DNA of 64,000 nt from Bog-473 sp963788125 (GTDB lineage Bacteria; Actinomycetota; Acidimicrobiia; Acidimicrobiales; RAAP-2): assembly GCA_963788125.1 (NCBI GenBank), contig CAWBFN010000002.1, positions 1,922,001 to 1,986,000 of the forward strand, read 5' to 3'. The notes below the pieces were generated by a model, which saw nothing but the letters and a program-made list of their open reading frames with translations, did not search any database and was not told the DNA's origin. Shown in pieces: positions 44,036 to 51,898 of the stretch (position 1 is its first letter; the number at the start of each line of letters is the position of its first letter). The position numbers were made by a program, and so were the translations under genes.

Positions 44036-44050
44036 GCCGGGACTGAGTTA

Positions 44051-45163
44051 CTAGACGCAATACCCGCCGAACCGGTCGATATACTCCGCGAACGCTCGCC
44101 GGATGTCTTGCGGCGTCAGACCGTAATCCCCGGGGTCATAGCGGTGCTCGCCCCGCGATCCGGGTTTGTTCTCCACCGCCCAGCGACCCATCGCCGCCCG
44201 GAGCTGACCCGACAGCTCGAGCCCGGCGAATTCGTATATGCGCTCGGCGGTCCCCACTGCGTCGGTTTCGAGATCCCGCTGCGAGACGTCGAGAAACCTA
44301 TCCTCGCCCAAGGCGGCCCTCGCCACGACCGCCTGGTGGATGCCGTCGGGGAAGAAGTCGAGTACCTCACGCCCCAGCTCGACCGGATCGGACCTCCAGT
44401 CTGGTAGGCGCAGTCGGCGTGAGGAGATGATGACGCTGCACGTCGAAGGGAGTACGGACACCGGGTCGCGGTGCGTCATGACAAACCGGGCGGCGGGGTA
44501 CTGGGCTGAGAACTCCCTCAGCTGGAACAGGTACAGGGGATCCTTGAGTAACCAGCGGGAGGGCGGGCGGCGAGAGTGGAGGAGTCGGAGCACACGCTCG
44601 TGGAATGCCATAGCCGCGCTGTGGTCTGATGTCCTCCACCACTTGGTGAAGCTGGGAACAGGCAGCACACCCTCGTTGTCGTTGAAGGCGAGTTCATGGA
44701 TGCGGCGATCCTCGGTGGGGCCGTCAACGGTGGACACGTGCTGGACATTGCGTTCGGGGGAGACGCCCAGGCGGCGCGGATCGCGGACCTCCGTGTCCGA
44801 TTCGGGCGGCGGGACGGGCTGGTCGAGCTCCCATTTCCGAGCGACGCGGAACTTCGGATCGAGCGCCAGGAGGTGGTGGAGGGCGGTCGTGCCCGTGCGC
44901 GGCATCCCCAGGATCACCAGGGGACCTTCGACGGGACGGTCCATCTCGGCAGAATGGACCCTGCACCACTCCTGGATTTCGAGGCGCTTTACCAGTCGGG
45001 CGACGATCAGATCCTCGACGGACGCCACGGCGGCGGCGTCGCCGATGTCCGTCTCGAGCGCACTGACCAGACGTCCGAGGCCCTGTTGCCAGCCATCGAG
45101 CCCGAAGTCGGACAAGCCGGTCAGTTCTCGGGCCTTGGCAGTTAGAGCGTCAGCTTGAACCAT
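44051..45163 (-). CDS. PAPS-dependent sulfotransferase family protein
   Basis: The 370-residue protein has LGMPRTGTTALHHLL (residues 85-99) and RFVMTHRDPVSVLPSTC, the two PAPS-binding segments. Large stretches (PVPSFTKWWRTSDH, RLLHSRRPPSRWLLK, RRAFAEYIDRFG) match the protein at 30649, so these are paralogues. AGGAGG lies 10 bp before the ATG. It is head-on with the DUF1214-like gene. The acyl-CoA ligase lies 133 bp upstream on the same strand. Confidence 0.9.
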   Translation of the reverse strand: MVQADALTAKARELTGLSDFGLDGWQQGLGRLVSALETDIGDAAAVASVEDLIVARLVKRLEIQEWCRVHSAEMDRPVEGPLVILGMPRTGTTALHHLLALDPKFRVARKWELDQPVPPPESDTEVRDPRRLGVSPERNVQHVSTVDGPTEDRRIHELAFNDNEGVLPVPSFTKWWRTSDHSAAMAFHERVLRLLHSRRPPSRWLLKDPLYLFQLREFSAQYPAARFVMTHRDPVSVLPSTCSVIISSRRLRLPDWRSDPVELGREVLDFFPDGIHQAVVARAALGEDRFLDVSQRDLETDAVGTAERIYEFAGLELSGQLRAAMGRWAVENKPGSRGEHRYDPGDYGLTPQDIRRAFAEYIDRFGGYCV

Positions 45164-45296
45164 CCCGCGCTTGCCTCCTGACGTGGGCCGAGCCTGCTCG
45201 GATCGGCAGGGTCTCCAGCCGCGGTGTCAATGCCGTCGGAGACTACGCGCCGGGTCGAACCCGCGGCCGGTTCCGCAGTTGGGCGGAGCCGATCAG

Positions 45297-46817
45297 TCAG
45301 CCTTTCTCGGTCAGATTGGCGAAGACCTGCCTGGCCGCGGCCTTGTCGACCTTGCCCATCGCCGAGCGAGGAACCTCTGAGACCACGAATAACTGCTTGG
45401 GGACCTTGTAGGCAGCGATGGCTTGGCGGCAGTAGTCGATGAGGGTGTCAGCTGTAACCCCGGGGTCGGCTGTCGTCACCAGGCCGACGAGCCGTTCACC
45501 CATCTCGTCGTCCGGTTGACCGAAAAGCGCAACGTCCTTGACGCCGGGGTGGCTATTCAGTACACGCTCGCACTCCGCTGGGTAGATGTTGACCCCGCCG
45601 GAGATCACCATGTCGGTCATCCGACCCGTGATGTACAGATAACCCTCTGTGTCGACGTGACCGACGTCGCCGAGAGTGAATACCCCAGGCTTGAGGTGAG
45701 CGGCTGCTGTCTTGTCCGGATCGTTGTAGTACCGGATGCCCCGCCCGCTTTCGTCCTCGAAGTAGAGCTGGCCCTCCTCTCCCGGCGGGCAGCGGGAGCC
45801 ATGCTCGTCGAGCACGAGCGCTCGGAACGGGGCGGATACCCGCCCCACTGAACCGAGATGCGCCAGCCAGTCGTCCGAGTTTATGTAGCTGATGATTCCA
45901 CTTTCGCTGGCGCCATAGGCCTCCCGGAGAACGGGACCGAACCAATCGATGATCGCGCGTTTCACTGGAACCGGACAGACGGAACCGGTGAGCGCCACCA
46001 TCCGAAGTGATGACACGTCGGCGCGCCGGCGCCTCTCCTCGGGAAGCGCGAGCAAACGGACCAGATGGGTGGGAACCATGACAGTCGTGGCGATCCGCTG
46101 AGTTTCAATGGCGTGGAGTACGGCGTCCGCCTCGAACCGTCCAACGAGCGTCACCGGGTTTCCGGTGAGAAGAAGCCCGACGGCAGCGTGCGGGCCGGCA
46201 TGGTAAAGAGGGCCCGAGACCAGATGTGGTCCGAGCCCGTTCATGTGATGGCGCGCCACGATCGCCAAGCGGTCCCGCACAGTCGAGGCTGGGGTGGAAG
46301 GGACCTCGACTCCCTTGGGCCGGCCGGTGGTCCCCGATGTGTAGATAAGATCCGTGGTGGCACTCCCCGTCAAGGGTGACGGATCGGTCCGTGGCTGGCT
46401 GAGCAGGGAGGTCCACCCGTGCGGCTCCTCATCGGATAGAAGCGGAATGCCGAGACGGTCAGCCGCCTCCCGGGCATTCGAGAGGCAGTCGGGCGAGGAC
46501 CAGATCGCTCTCGCCGCGCCATCGACCGAAAGGTACTCCACCTCTTCTGCGGTCGACTGGTAGTTGCCCAGGATGGATCCCACCCCCGACACGAGGGCGG
46601 CCGCGTAGATGATGGCTGTGGCACTGCAGTTCGACCCGAGCACAGCCAACCGTCCCTGGTCGAATCCGATCTCCAAGAGGGCGTGAGCCGCGGCGTTGAC
46701 CTTGATCGCCACCTCGGCCCAGGTCAGATGCCCGCTCGGGTCGGCGAGCGCGATCTCGTCGCCCTTGCGTTCGGCCAACTCGAACATGATGTGACCGGCA
46801 TTCTCCGGATCAACCAC
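45297..46817 (-). CDS. acyl-CoA synthetase / AMP-binding ligase
   Basis: The 506-residue enzyme has the ATP loop YTSGTTGRPKG (about 159-169), YGASESG, GDVGHVDTEGYLYITGR and ISGGVNIYPAE, and near the end PRSAMGKVDK with the adenylation Lys. It forms an acyl-AMP then an acyl-CoA. Its acid substrate is unknown; an aromatic or cyclic acid would fit the neighbours. GTG start. It is probably the first gene of a minus-strand pair with the sulfotransferase. Confidence 0.93.
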   Translation of the reverse strand: MVDPENAGHIMFELAERKGDEIALADPSGHLTWAEVAIKVNAAAHALLEIGFDQGRLAVLGSNCSATAIIYAAALVSGVGSILGNYQSTAEEVEYLSVDGAARAIWSSPDCLSNAREAADRLGIPLLSDEEPHGWTSLLSQPRTDPSPLTGSATTDLIYTSGTTGRPKGVEVPSTPASTVRDRLAIVARHHMNGLGPHLVSGPLYHAGPHAAVGLLLTGNPVTLVGRFEADAVLHAIETQRIATTVMVPTHLVRLLALPEERRRRADVSSLRMVALTGSVCPVPVKRAIIDWFGPVLREAYGASESGIISYINSDDWLAHLGSVGRVSAPFRALVLDEHGSRCPPGEEGQLYFEDESGRGIRYYNDPDKTAAAHLKPGVFTLGDVGHVDTEGYLYITGRMTDMVISGGVNIYPAECERVLNSHPGVKDVALFGQPDDEMGERLVGLVTTADPGVTADTLIDYCRQAIAAYKVPKQLFVVSEVPRSAMGKVDKAAARQVFANLTEKG

Positions 46818-46890
46818 GCTGGATCTTCACCCTGACTCTCGCTCTGACGACCGTGGAAGCCTACGCGAGAGGACACGTTCGCGGTCAGGT

Positions 46891-47823
46891 TCATCGAAGC
46901 GCCGGCAGCACCTCGCTTCCGTACCGCTCGATCATCCTGAGGGCAGAGGCGGCGTCGGCGGCACGAATTCCAACCTTCATGTGGGTAACGCCCATCGATT
47001 CGTACCTGGCGAGGGCGTCGACCACCCGACGAGCCTCGTCCCTGCCATCGGTCGATTCCGCATCGAGCTGCACGTCCGATCGTTCGCCGTTGACGATCTG
47101 TAGCTCATCGAAATCACGACCCGCCCGGTCGCACGCCACGCGGAGACGATCCATGGCCTCCCTGAGCCGCTCGGGACCCATTCCGGCCGCGATCCACCCG
47201 TTTCCGAGTCGGGCCGCCCGGCCCAAGGCTGCATCGCTGTGTCCACCGATCAGGATGGGTATGGGTCGTTGTACGGGCCGTGGGTCGGGGGAGATGGCGG
47301 GGACGTGGTAGAACTCTCCTGCGAACTCGACGGTCTGACCAGTGGCACTCCATAGGGTTCGCAGCAAGGAGATCTGCTCGTCGACCCGCCGGCCGCGCCG
47401 CTCCCACGGCATACCCATCGCGTCGGCCTCCTCCTTGAGCCAGCCAACTCCAACGCCGTAGAGAACGCGCCCGCCGGAGTAGAGATCGATGCTGGCCAGT
47501 TGCCTAGCGTTGAGCACGGGATTCCGGATCGGGAGGACCGCGATCCCCGTACAGAGTTTGAGCCGCCGCGTCACCGCTGACGCGACGGCAAGGGTGGTGT
47601 TCATCTCCAGATTCAGTCCCATGGTTGCCTGCATGTCGGCAAACACGAAGCGCTTGGGCGTGGCCGGCAGGACATACTCCGACTCGAACTGGGCTGGGAC
47701 CACGACGTGGTCGGCTGTCCACACCGAATCGAACCCGGCGGATTCGGCCGATCGGCAGAAGTCGATCACGAACTCCGGGGACGCAAGTGGTCCGTAGTGG
47801 GGGATGCCGACGCCAACGTCCAT
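46891..47823 (-). CDS. F420-type LLM-class oxidoreductase (Rv2161c-like)
   Basis: The 310-residue protein has MDVGVGIPHYGPLASPE, FDSVWTADHVVVP, GIAVLPIRNPVLNARQLASI, GVGVGWLKEEADAMG and PILIGGHSDAALGRAARLG. This is the pattern of the F420-dependent family named for Rv2161c. A GGAGGGA site sits 7 bp before ATG 47823; a Met eight codons earlier lacks one. It would catalyse an F420-linked redox step. Gaps of 73 bp upstream and 57 bp to the next small frame suggest a loose operon with the SDR. Confidence 0.9.
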   Translation of the reverse strand: MDVGVGIPHYGPLASPEFVIDFCRSAESAGFDSVWTADHVVVPAQFESEYVLPATPKRFVFADMQATMGLNLEMNTTLAVASAVTRRLKLCTGIAVLPIRNPVLNARQLASIDLYSGGRVLYGVGVGWLKEEADAMGMPWERRGRRVDEQISLLRTLWSATGQTVEFAGEFYHVPAISPDPRPVQRPIPILIGGHSDAALGRAARLGNGWIAAGMGPERLREAMDRLRVACDRAGRDFDELQIVNGERSDVQLDAESTDGRDEARRVVDALARYESMGVTHMKVGIRAADAASALRMIERYGSEVLPALR

Positions 47824-47880
47824 GGGGTGTCCCTCCGCCGCAGTCAACGCGTGATCCGGTTGAGGGACCGGTGCATCAAC

Positions 47881-48033
47881 CTATGGTGATCTGACGTCGA
47901 GCCAGGCGCCGATCGCCCTCGACGAATCTGGGTCGTCATCGTAGTGGCCCAGGTTGAAGATCGTCGGGTTGTTGGTCGCCGTCTGCCGGAAAAAGCAGGA
48001 GTCGGCTACCGCGTCGTTCCCGGCTCGGTGCAT
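47881..48033 (-). CDS. small protein of unknown function
   Basis: A 50-codon frame (ATG 48033) with a perfect AGGAGG 8 bp upstream encodes MHRAGNDAVADSCFFRQTAT, then NNPTIFNLGHYDDD and a stop. It sits between the SDR and the F420 oxidoreductase on their strand. The frame continues, in register, from the SDR's TGA stop. I do not recognise the family; it may be a fragment of an NTF2-like protein. The ribosome site is the main support. Confidence 0.42.
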   Translation of the reverse strand: MHRAGNDAVADSCFFRQTATNNPTIFNLGHYDDDPDSSRAIGAWLDVRSP

Positions 48034-48063
48034 CGGGCATCCCTCCTGAACCTCAGAACGGGA

Positions 48064-48936
48064 TCACCGCCGCTCGTTGAGCATCTGGATGGCCCAGGCC
48101 GCCGTCGAGGTCGTGCCGGCATCGACGGGTAGCTCGACGCCGGTGACCCAGCGGCTCTCTTCCGAGGCCAGGAATACAGCCGGCCAGGCGACATCCCATG
48201 CCAGGCCTTCAATGGGGAGCAGGCCGGCCCGGCGCCTCCGCTCTCGGAATACCTCGCCGCCCTGATCCCCCATCGGGGTGTACACGTGACCCGGCAGGAT
48301 GCAGTTGACCCTGACGCTGTCGCGCCCGAAGAGGTAGGCCCAGTCCCTGGTCAGACCCAACAGTGCGGATTTGGACGCGGCGTACGCGCCGGAGCCGAAG
48401 CCCCGGATCGCGGCGATCGAAGATATGTTGAGGATCGACCCACCCCCGGCGGCAATCAGATGCGGAACGCTGTGGCGGGTCGTGAGCAGGGGAGCGCGAA
48501 GGTTGACATCCATGACCTGATCCCACGCGTCGAGGCTCAGGGTGGCCGGGTTCCCACCGCCCTGGGACAGCGCAACGTTGTTCACCAGCGTGTCGAGGCC
48601 TCCGAAGGCGTCCACGGTCATTTGTACGCATCTCTCGTTGTCGGAGGGATCCGTGAGGTCCCCTACCGCGGTGATCGCGTCTCCCCCGAGTCGGTCGATC
48701 AGCTGCTTGGTCGCGTCGGCCCGCTCGCGCGAGATGTCGACGACCGAAACCCGGGCGCCCTGCAAGGCGAAGAGTATGGCGATGGCCTCGCCGATGCCGA
48801 ACAGCTGCACGCCCGGGGACGTGCCGGCGCCGCTGACCAGCGCCCGCTTTCCCAGCAGTCTTCGCCCGTGGTCGATTCCCCGGCCCCACTCCTCTGTGGA
48901 GATCGGCTCCGCGTTCGGCTCGCTCCTGTGCGTCAC
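48064..48936 (-). CDS. SDR with an expanded glycine-rich loop
   Basis: The 290-residue protein has VSGAGTSPGVQLFGIGEAIA, where the usual TGxxxGxG is lengthened by several residues, a variant known in some SDRs. Other blocks are normal: LVNNVALSQ, NISSIAAI with Ser, YAASKSAL and WVTGVELPVDAG. The start at GTG 48936 is a choice; a much longer in-frame extension is antisense to the next gene and not protein-like. It is divergent from the NTF2-like gene (66 bp). Confidence 0.88.
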   Translation of the reverse strand: MTHRSEPNAEPISTEEWGRGIDHGRRLLGKRALVSGAGTSPGVQLFGIGEAIAILFALQGARVSVVDISRERADATKQLIDRLGGDAITAVGDLTDPSDNERCVQMTVDAFGGLDTLVNNVALSQGGGNPATLSLDAWDQVMDVNLRAPLLTTRHSVPHLIAAGGGSILNISSIAAIRGFGSGAYAASKSALLGLTRDWAYLFGRDSVRVNCILPGHVYTPMGDQGGEVFRERRRRAGLLPIEGLAWDVAWPAVFLASEESRWVTGVELPVDAGTTSTAAWAIQMLNERR

Positions 48937-49002
48937 CACTGCAATCGTAGATGACCTGTCCAGCGGTCTCCGCGGGCTACAGCCTCTGTCAGACTGCACG
49001 CG

Positions 49003-49341
49003 ATGCCCGGGCCACGACAGGTTGCCGACCGCTACGTCGAGATCGCCACGGCTGACGGTAAGGCCGCGCTGGCCGAACTGTTCGCTCCCGACGGCGTCTT
49101 CCATGCTCCCGACGGATCGGTGTACCGGGGTAGAGAGCAGATCGCCGCCTTCTATGCCCGACACCTGGCCACGGTGATCCCGACGTTCCACATCCACCGC
49201 GCCGTGGAAGCGGGTCACGACTGCTGGGCGGAGCTGGCCAACCCTCCTCTCGACGACCCGGTGCTGCTGTCCGGCAATCACTTCACCGTGGACGACGACG
49301 GGTTCATCGCCCGCTTGGCGGTGTTCCTGCGTCCTCATTGA
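49003..49341 (+). CDS. NTF2-like (SnoaL-type) small protein
   Basis: The 112-residue protein reads VADRYVEIATADGKAALAEL and then FAPDGVFHAPDGSVYRGREQ, the classic start of a SnoaL-like fold, followed by a strand-rich end (NHFTVDDDGFIARLAVFLR). Members are cyclases, isomerases, hydrolases or orphan binding proteins. No strong ribosome site precedes the ATG, so the message may be nearly leaderless. It is convergent with the VOC-type gene and divergent from the SDR. Confidence 0.82.
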   Translation: MPGPRQVADRYVEIATADGKAALAELFAPDGVFHAPDGSVYRGREQIAAFYARHLATVIPTFHIHRAVEAGHDCWAELANPPLDDPVLLSGNHFTVDDDGFIARLAVFLRPH

Positions 49342-49362
49342 CGGACGGTCCGACGTCGAGTT

Positions 49363-50244
49363 CTAAGGTGCTCCGGTCGTCGACTCGGATCGCACGCGCC
49401 GCGGATCGCCGGGCAGGAGTCCCTCGATCAGCATCAGAGGTACCTCTCCCGTCTCCTCAGGATCGATGAAGATTGCCTCGTCGGTCCGCCGCCGTATCAC
49501 AACGCCTGCGTCTTCCAGCGAGCGTCCGGCGGTCTCCAGCGAACGGACTCCCAGTCCCAGGACGTGACAGCGGGCGCGGGTGTGCGTCGTTCCCCAGTAC
49601 TGCGCACTCGTATTCCGACTGAGGCGGAACAGGGCGAGCATGCAGTCGGGGGCCGCGAGCCCCACGACTGGCTGATCGGGGGCGGCCTTCGGGTCGTGGA
49701 ATGTCTCAACGAGCCCGAACAACTCGCCGAAGTTGTCCGACCACCTGGACGGCTCTGGTACCAGTGCACCGATGAACGCGTGGGTGCGCACGTCGATCAC
49801 CGGCTTCCCGGGATGGGGCGGCGCTGCTGCGCCGTTGCGCGGATCTTCGGGGACCGTGAAGTCCGACCACTCGAACAGGAGCCCGCCGGATCGTCGTGGA
49901 TCCGTGAAGCAGAAGCCGGCATCCGGGCGCACCCCGACTTCGACGCCACCGCGAGCGAGGTGCTCAATGGTTGCGTCCAGGTTCTCGACTTGGAAGGCGC
50001 ACGAATGCATGCCCGGGCCGAAGCGTTCCAAGAAGCGCGCCGCCGCATGACCAGGGACGATCGGCTCGGCCACCTCCATCGAACCGTCGCCGACCCAGGT
50101 CATGCCGCCCCGGCGCCCGACTACTGCTGCCTCGCTGTACTCGAGTACCCGGAGCCCGACGACGTGCCCCAGCTCGTTCACGGTGCGGTCATAGCTGTTG
50201 ACCATGCACGTCGAGTGAAAGGTCCGTACTATCCGATGGGGCAT
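49363..50244 (-). CDS. two-domain VOC-fold (glyoxalase/epimerase-like) protein
   Basis: The 293-residue protein has an N-terminal unit (FHSTCMVNSYDRTVNELGHV, then MHSCAFQVENLDATIEHLAR) typical of VOC proteins and a second unit from about residue 150 (HAFIGALVPEPSRWSDNFGEL, RCHVLGLGVRSLETAGRSL). VOC enzymes are metal-using epimerases, dioxygenases or lyases. Metal ligands cannot be assigned with certainty. The ribosome site is weak. It is divergent from the amidohydrolase at 50393 across a 148-bp gap. Confidence 0.78.
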   Translation of the reverse strand: MPHRIVRTFHSTCMVNSYDRTVNELGHVVGLRVLEYSEAAVVGRRGGMTWVGDGSMEVAEPIVPGHAAARFLERFGPGMHSCAFQVENLDATIEHLARGGVEVGVRPDAGFCFTDPRRSGGLLFEWSDFTVPEDPRNGAAAPPHPGKPVIDVRTHAFIGALVPEPSRWSDNFGELFGLVETFHDPKAAPDQPVVGLAAPDCMLALFRLSRNTSAQYWGTTHTRARCHVLGLGVRSLETAGRSLEDAGVVIRRRTDEAIFIDPEETGEVPLMLIEGLLPGDPRRVRSESTTGAP

Positions 50245-50305
50245 TGGTGACCGCTTACCTGGGCGTATCCGTCGCGAAGGACTCCATCCTCAGCCGGTCT
50301 CGCTC

Positions 50306-50346
50306 TGTTCAAATGGACCGTTGTTCGCTACTATAGAGCGTATAAT
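50306..50346 (+). promoter_or_regulatory. AT-rich promoter region of the amidohydrolase
   Basis: TACTAT (50329-50334) and a perfect TATAAT (50341-50346) lie about 50 bp before the amidohydrolase start. TGTTCA (50306-50311) is 17 bp before the first and TTGTTC (50321) is 14 bp before the second. Which pair is used is unclear. Confidence 0.38.
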
Positions 50347-50392
50347 TCATGGGGGCAGCCGCCATGGCTGCATCGTCAGCTGAGGGAGTGTC

Positions 50393-51784
50393 ATGGTCGA
50401 GAGAGTCATCGTCGTTTCGTCGGACTCGCATGCAGGGATGCCCAAGGAGTTGTGGACCACGTATCTCGAGAGCCGGTTCCACGATCTGCTCCCCGGCCTG
50501 CGCAAGGACAACGAGCTCTACCCACTCGCCATCGCCCTTCTGGGCTCCAAGCACCAGTTCGGCGTCTACCCCGAGCACGAAGAGATCCACCGTACGGGAT
50601 GGCAGGGGCTCTACGACCCGGTGCTACGGATGGCCGACATGGATCGCGAAGGAGTCGCTGCCGAGCTCGTGTATCTCGGCGACAACCGTCTCGGGGACCT
50701 CTTCAACAACGTGACAAATAGGGAGTTCTCCTTCGAGGCGTGGGAGGCCGGCGCACGGGCCTGGAACCGGTGGGCGGCGGACAACTTCGGCTTCGCTCTC
50801 GACCGGTTCCTCCTTACTGCGGCTATCGGACCGTGTGTCGATATGGACATCACGGTGAAAGAACTGGAATGGGTCGCCGACCACGGCTTCACTGGCACCT
50901 ATGGCCCGGGTTACTTGCACCATCGTGGGATGCCACCCCTCTACGACCCCTACTGGAATCGCTTCTGGTCGGTGTGCGAAGAGCGCAACCTGGCCATCGT
51001 CGTTCACGCCGGCTTCGGGACCGAGCAAGGTGCGGTATTCCCGGAGTTGGAGCGGATTTACAACGATGTGGCGAAGGCGGCGAACTCGACCGACACCGAC
51101 GACCTGTTTGCCCATGCCGGAGCGGTCTCCGAGGAGTCACTCGAGTTCTTCTCCAACTTCCTGAACCGCAGCGTGGATGCCCGGCGCCCCATGTGGCAGA
51201 TGATGCTGGGCGGAGTCTTCGATCGTTTCCCAGGACTGCGGTACATGCCCACCGAGATCCGGCTGGACTGGATTCCCGCCACGCTCGCCTACCTGGACCA
51301 GTTCTACGAGGAGCACCGAGCGGACCTGCCGGCCAAGCGCAAGCCCAGTGAGTACTGGCAGTCCAACTGCATGGCCGGAGCGTCGTTCATCCACAAGGCA
51401 GAGGTGGAGATGCGCCACGAGATCGGCATCGAGACGATGTTGTTCGGCCGGGACTATCCGCATCCCGAGAGCACGTGGCCCAACACCCGTGCGTGGTGGA
51501 GGGACGCGTTCGAGGGAGTGCCCGAGGACGAGTTGCGGCTGATCCTGGGCGAGAACGCCATCCGATTTTTGAATCTCGACCGGGGCAGATTGGACCAGAT
51601 TGCCAGACGCATTGGACCCACGGTCGAGGAGATCCACGCCGGTGAGCCCGTAGGCGGAGCACTGCTCGAGAGCTTCGCACTGCGGGGTGGCTACTTGAAG
51701 CCGGCGGAGGGCGACCTCCAGATCCCGAAGGTCGACAAGATCGTGCAGGAGGACTTTGCCGGGCTGGCCGTCGCTCGCGTCTGA
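50393..51784 (+). CDS. amidohydrolase-2 family protein, SDSHAG type
   Basis: The 463-residue protein opens MVERVIVVSSDSHAG (Asp11-x-His13) and has VVHAGFGTEQGAVF, RPMWQMMLGGVFDRFPGL, YWQSNCMAGASFIHKAEVE and FGRDYPHPEST. The same blocks, in order, appear in the 27904 and 58062 proteins. It is similar to 27904 over its full length, including the C-terminal LRGGYLKPAEGD arm. GAGGGAG lies 5-7 bp before the ATG. It is monocistronic and ends at a clear hairpin. Confidence 0.9.
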   Translation: MVERVIVVSSDSHAGMPKELWTTYLESRFHDLLPGLRKDNELYPLAIALLGSKHQFGVYPEHEEIHRTGWQGLYDPVLRMADMDREGVAAELVYLGDNRLGDLFNNVTNREFSFEAWEAGARAWNRWAADNFGFALDRFLLTAAIGPCVDMDITVKELEWVADHGFTGTYGPGYLHHRGMPPLYDPYWNRFWSVCEERNLAIVVHAGFGTEQGAVFPELERIYNDVAKAANSTDTDDLFAHAGAVSEESLEFFSNFLNRSVDARRPMWQMMLGGVFDRFPGLRYMPTEIRLDWIPATLAYLDQFYEEHRADLPAKRKPSEYWQSNCMAGASFIHKAEVEMRHEIGIETMLFGRDYPHPESTWPNTRAWWRDAFEGVPEDELRLILGENAIRFLNLDRGRLDQIARRIGPTVEEIHAGEPVGGALLESFALRGGYLKPAEGDLQIPKVDKIVQEDFAGLAVARV

Positions 51785-51809
51785 CCTGTTCTGACCTGTT
51801 CCGCTCGAG

Positions 51810-51843
51810 AAGAGACCCCGGTGGTTCGCCCCCGGGGTCTCTT
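51810..51843. terminator. bidirectional hairpin terminator
   Basis: Arms AAGAGACCCCGG and CCGGGGTCTCTT (51810-51821, 51832-51843) form a perfect 12-bp stem with a 10-nt loop between two convergent genes. The T-run is short on both sides. A 10-bp duplication (CTGACCTGTT twice) lies at 51781-51800, over the stop codon. Confidence 0.62.
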
Positions 51844-51898
51844 GCTGATCGGTCGTCTAATCGTCTCTCTCAGACGAGGTCCATGACGCTGACGTTGA

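Noticed and set aside
48937..49338. N-terminal extension of the SDR at 48064 to 424 residues
   Set aside because: The extra 130 residues are antisense to the NTF2-like gene and contain no SDR sequence; the GTG at 48936 fits better.
51781..51800. CTGACCTGTT repeated twice, considered as a regulatory site
   Set aside because: It sits over a stop codon before a terminator; most likely a simple duplication.
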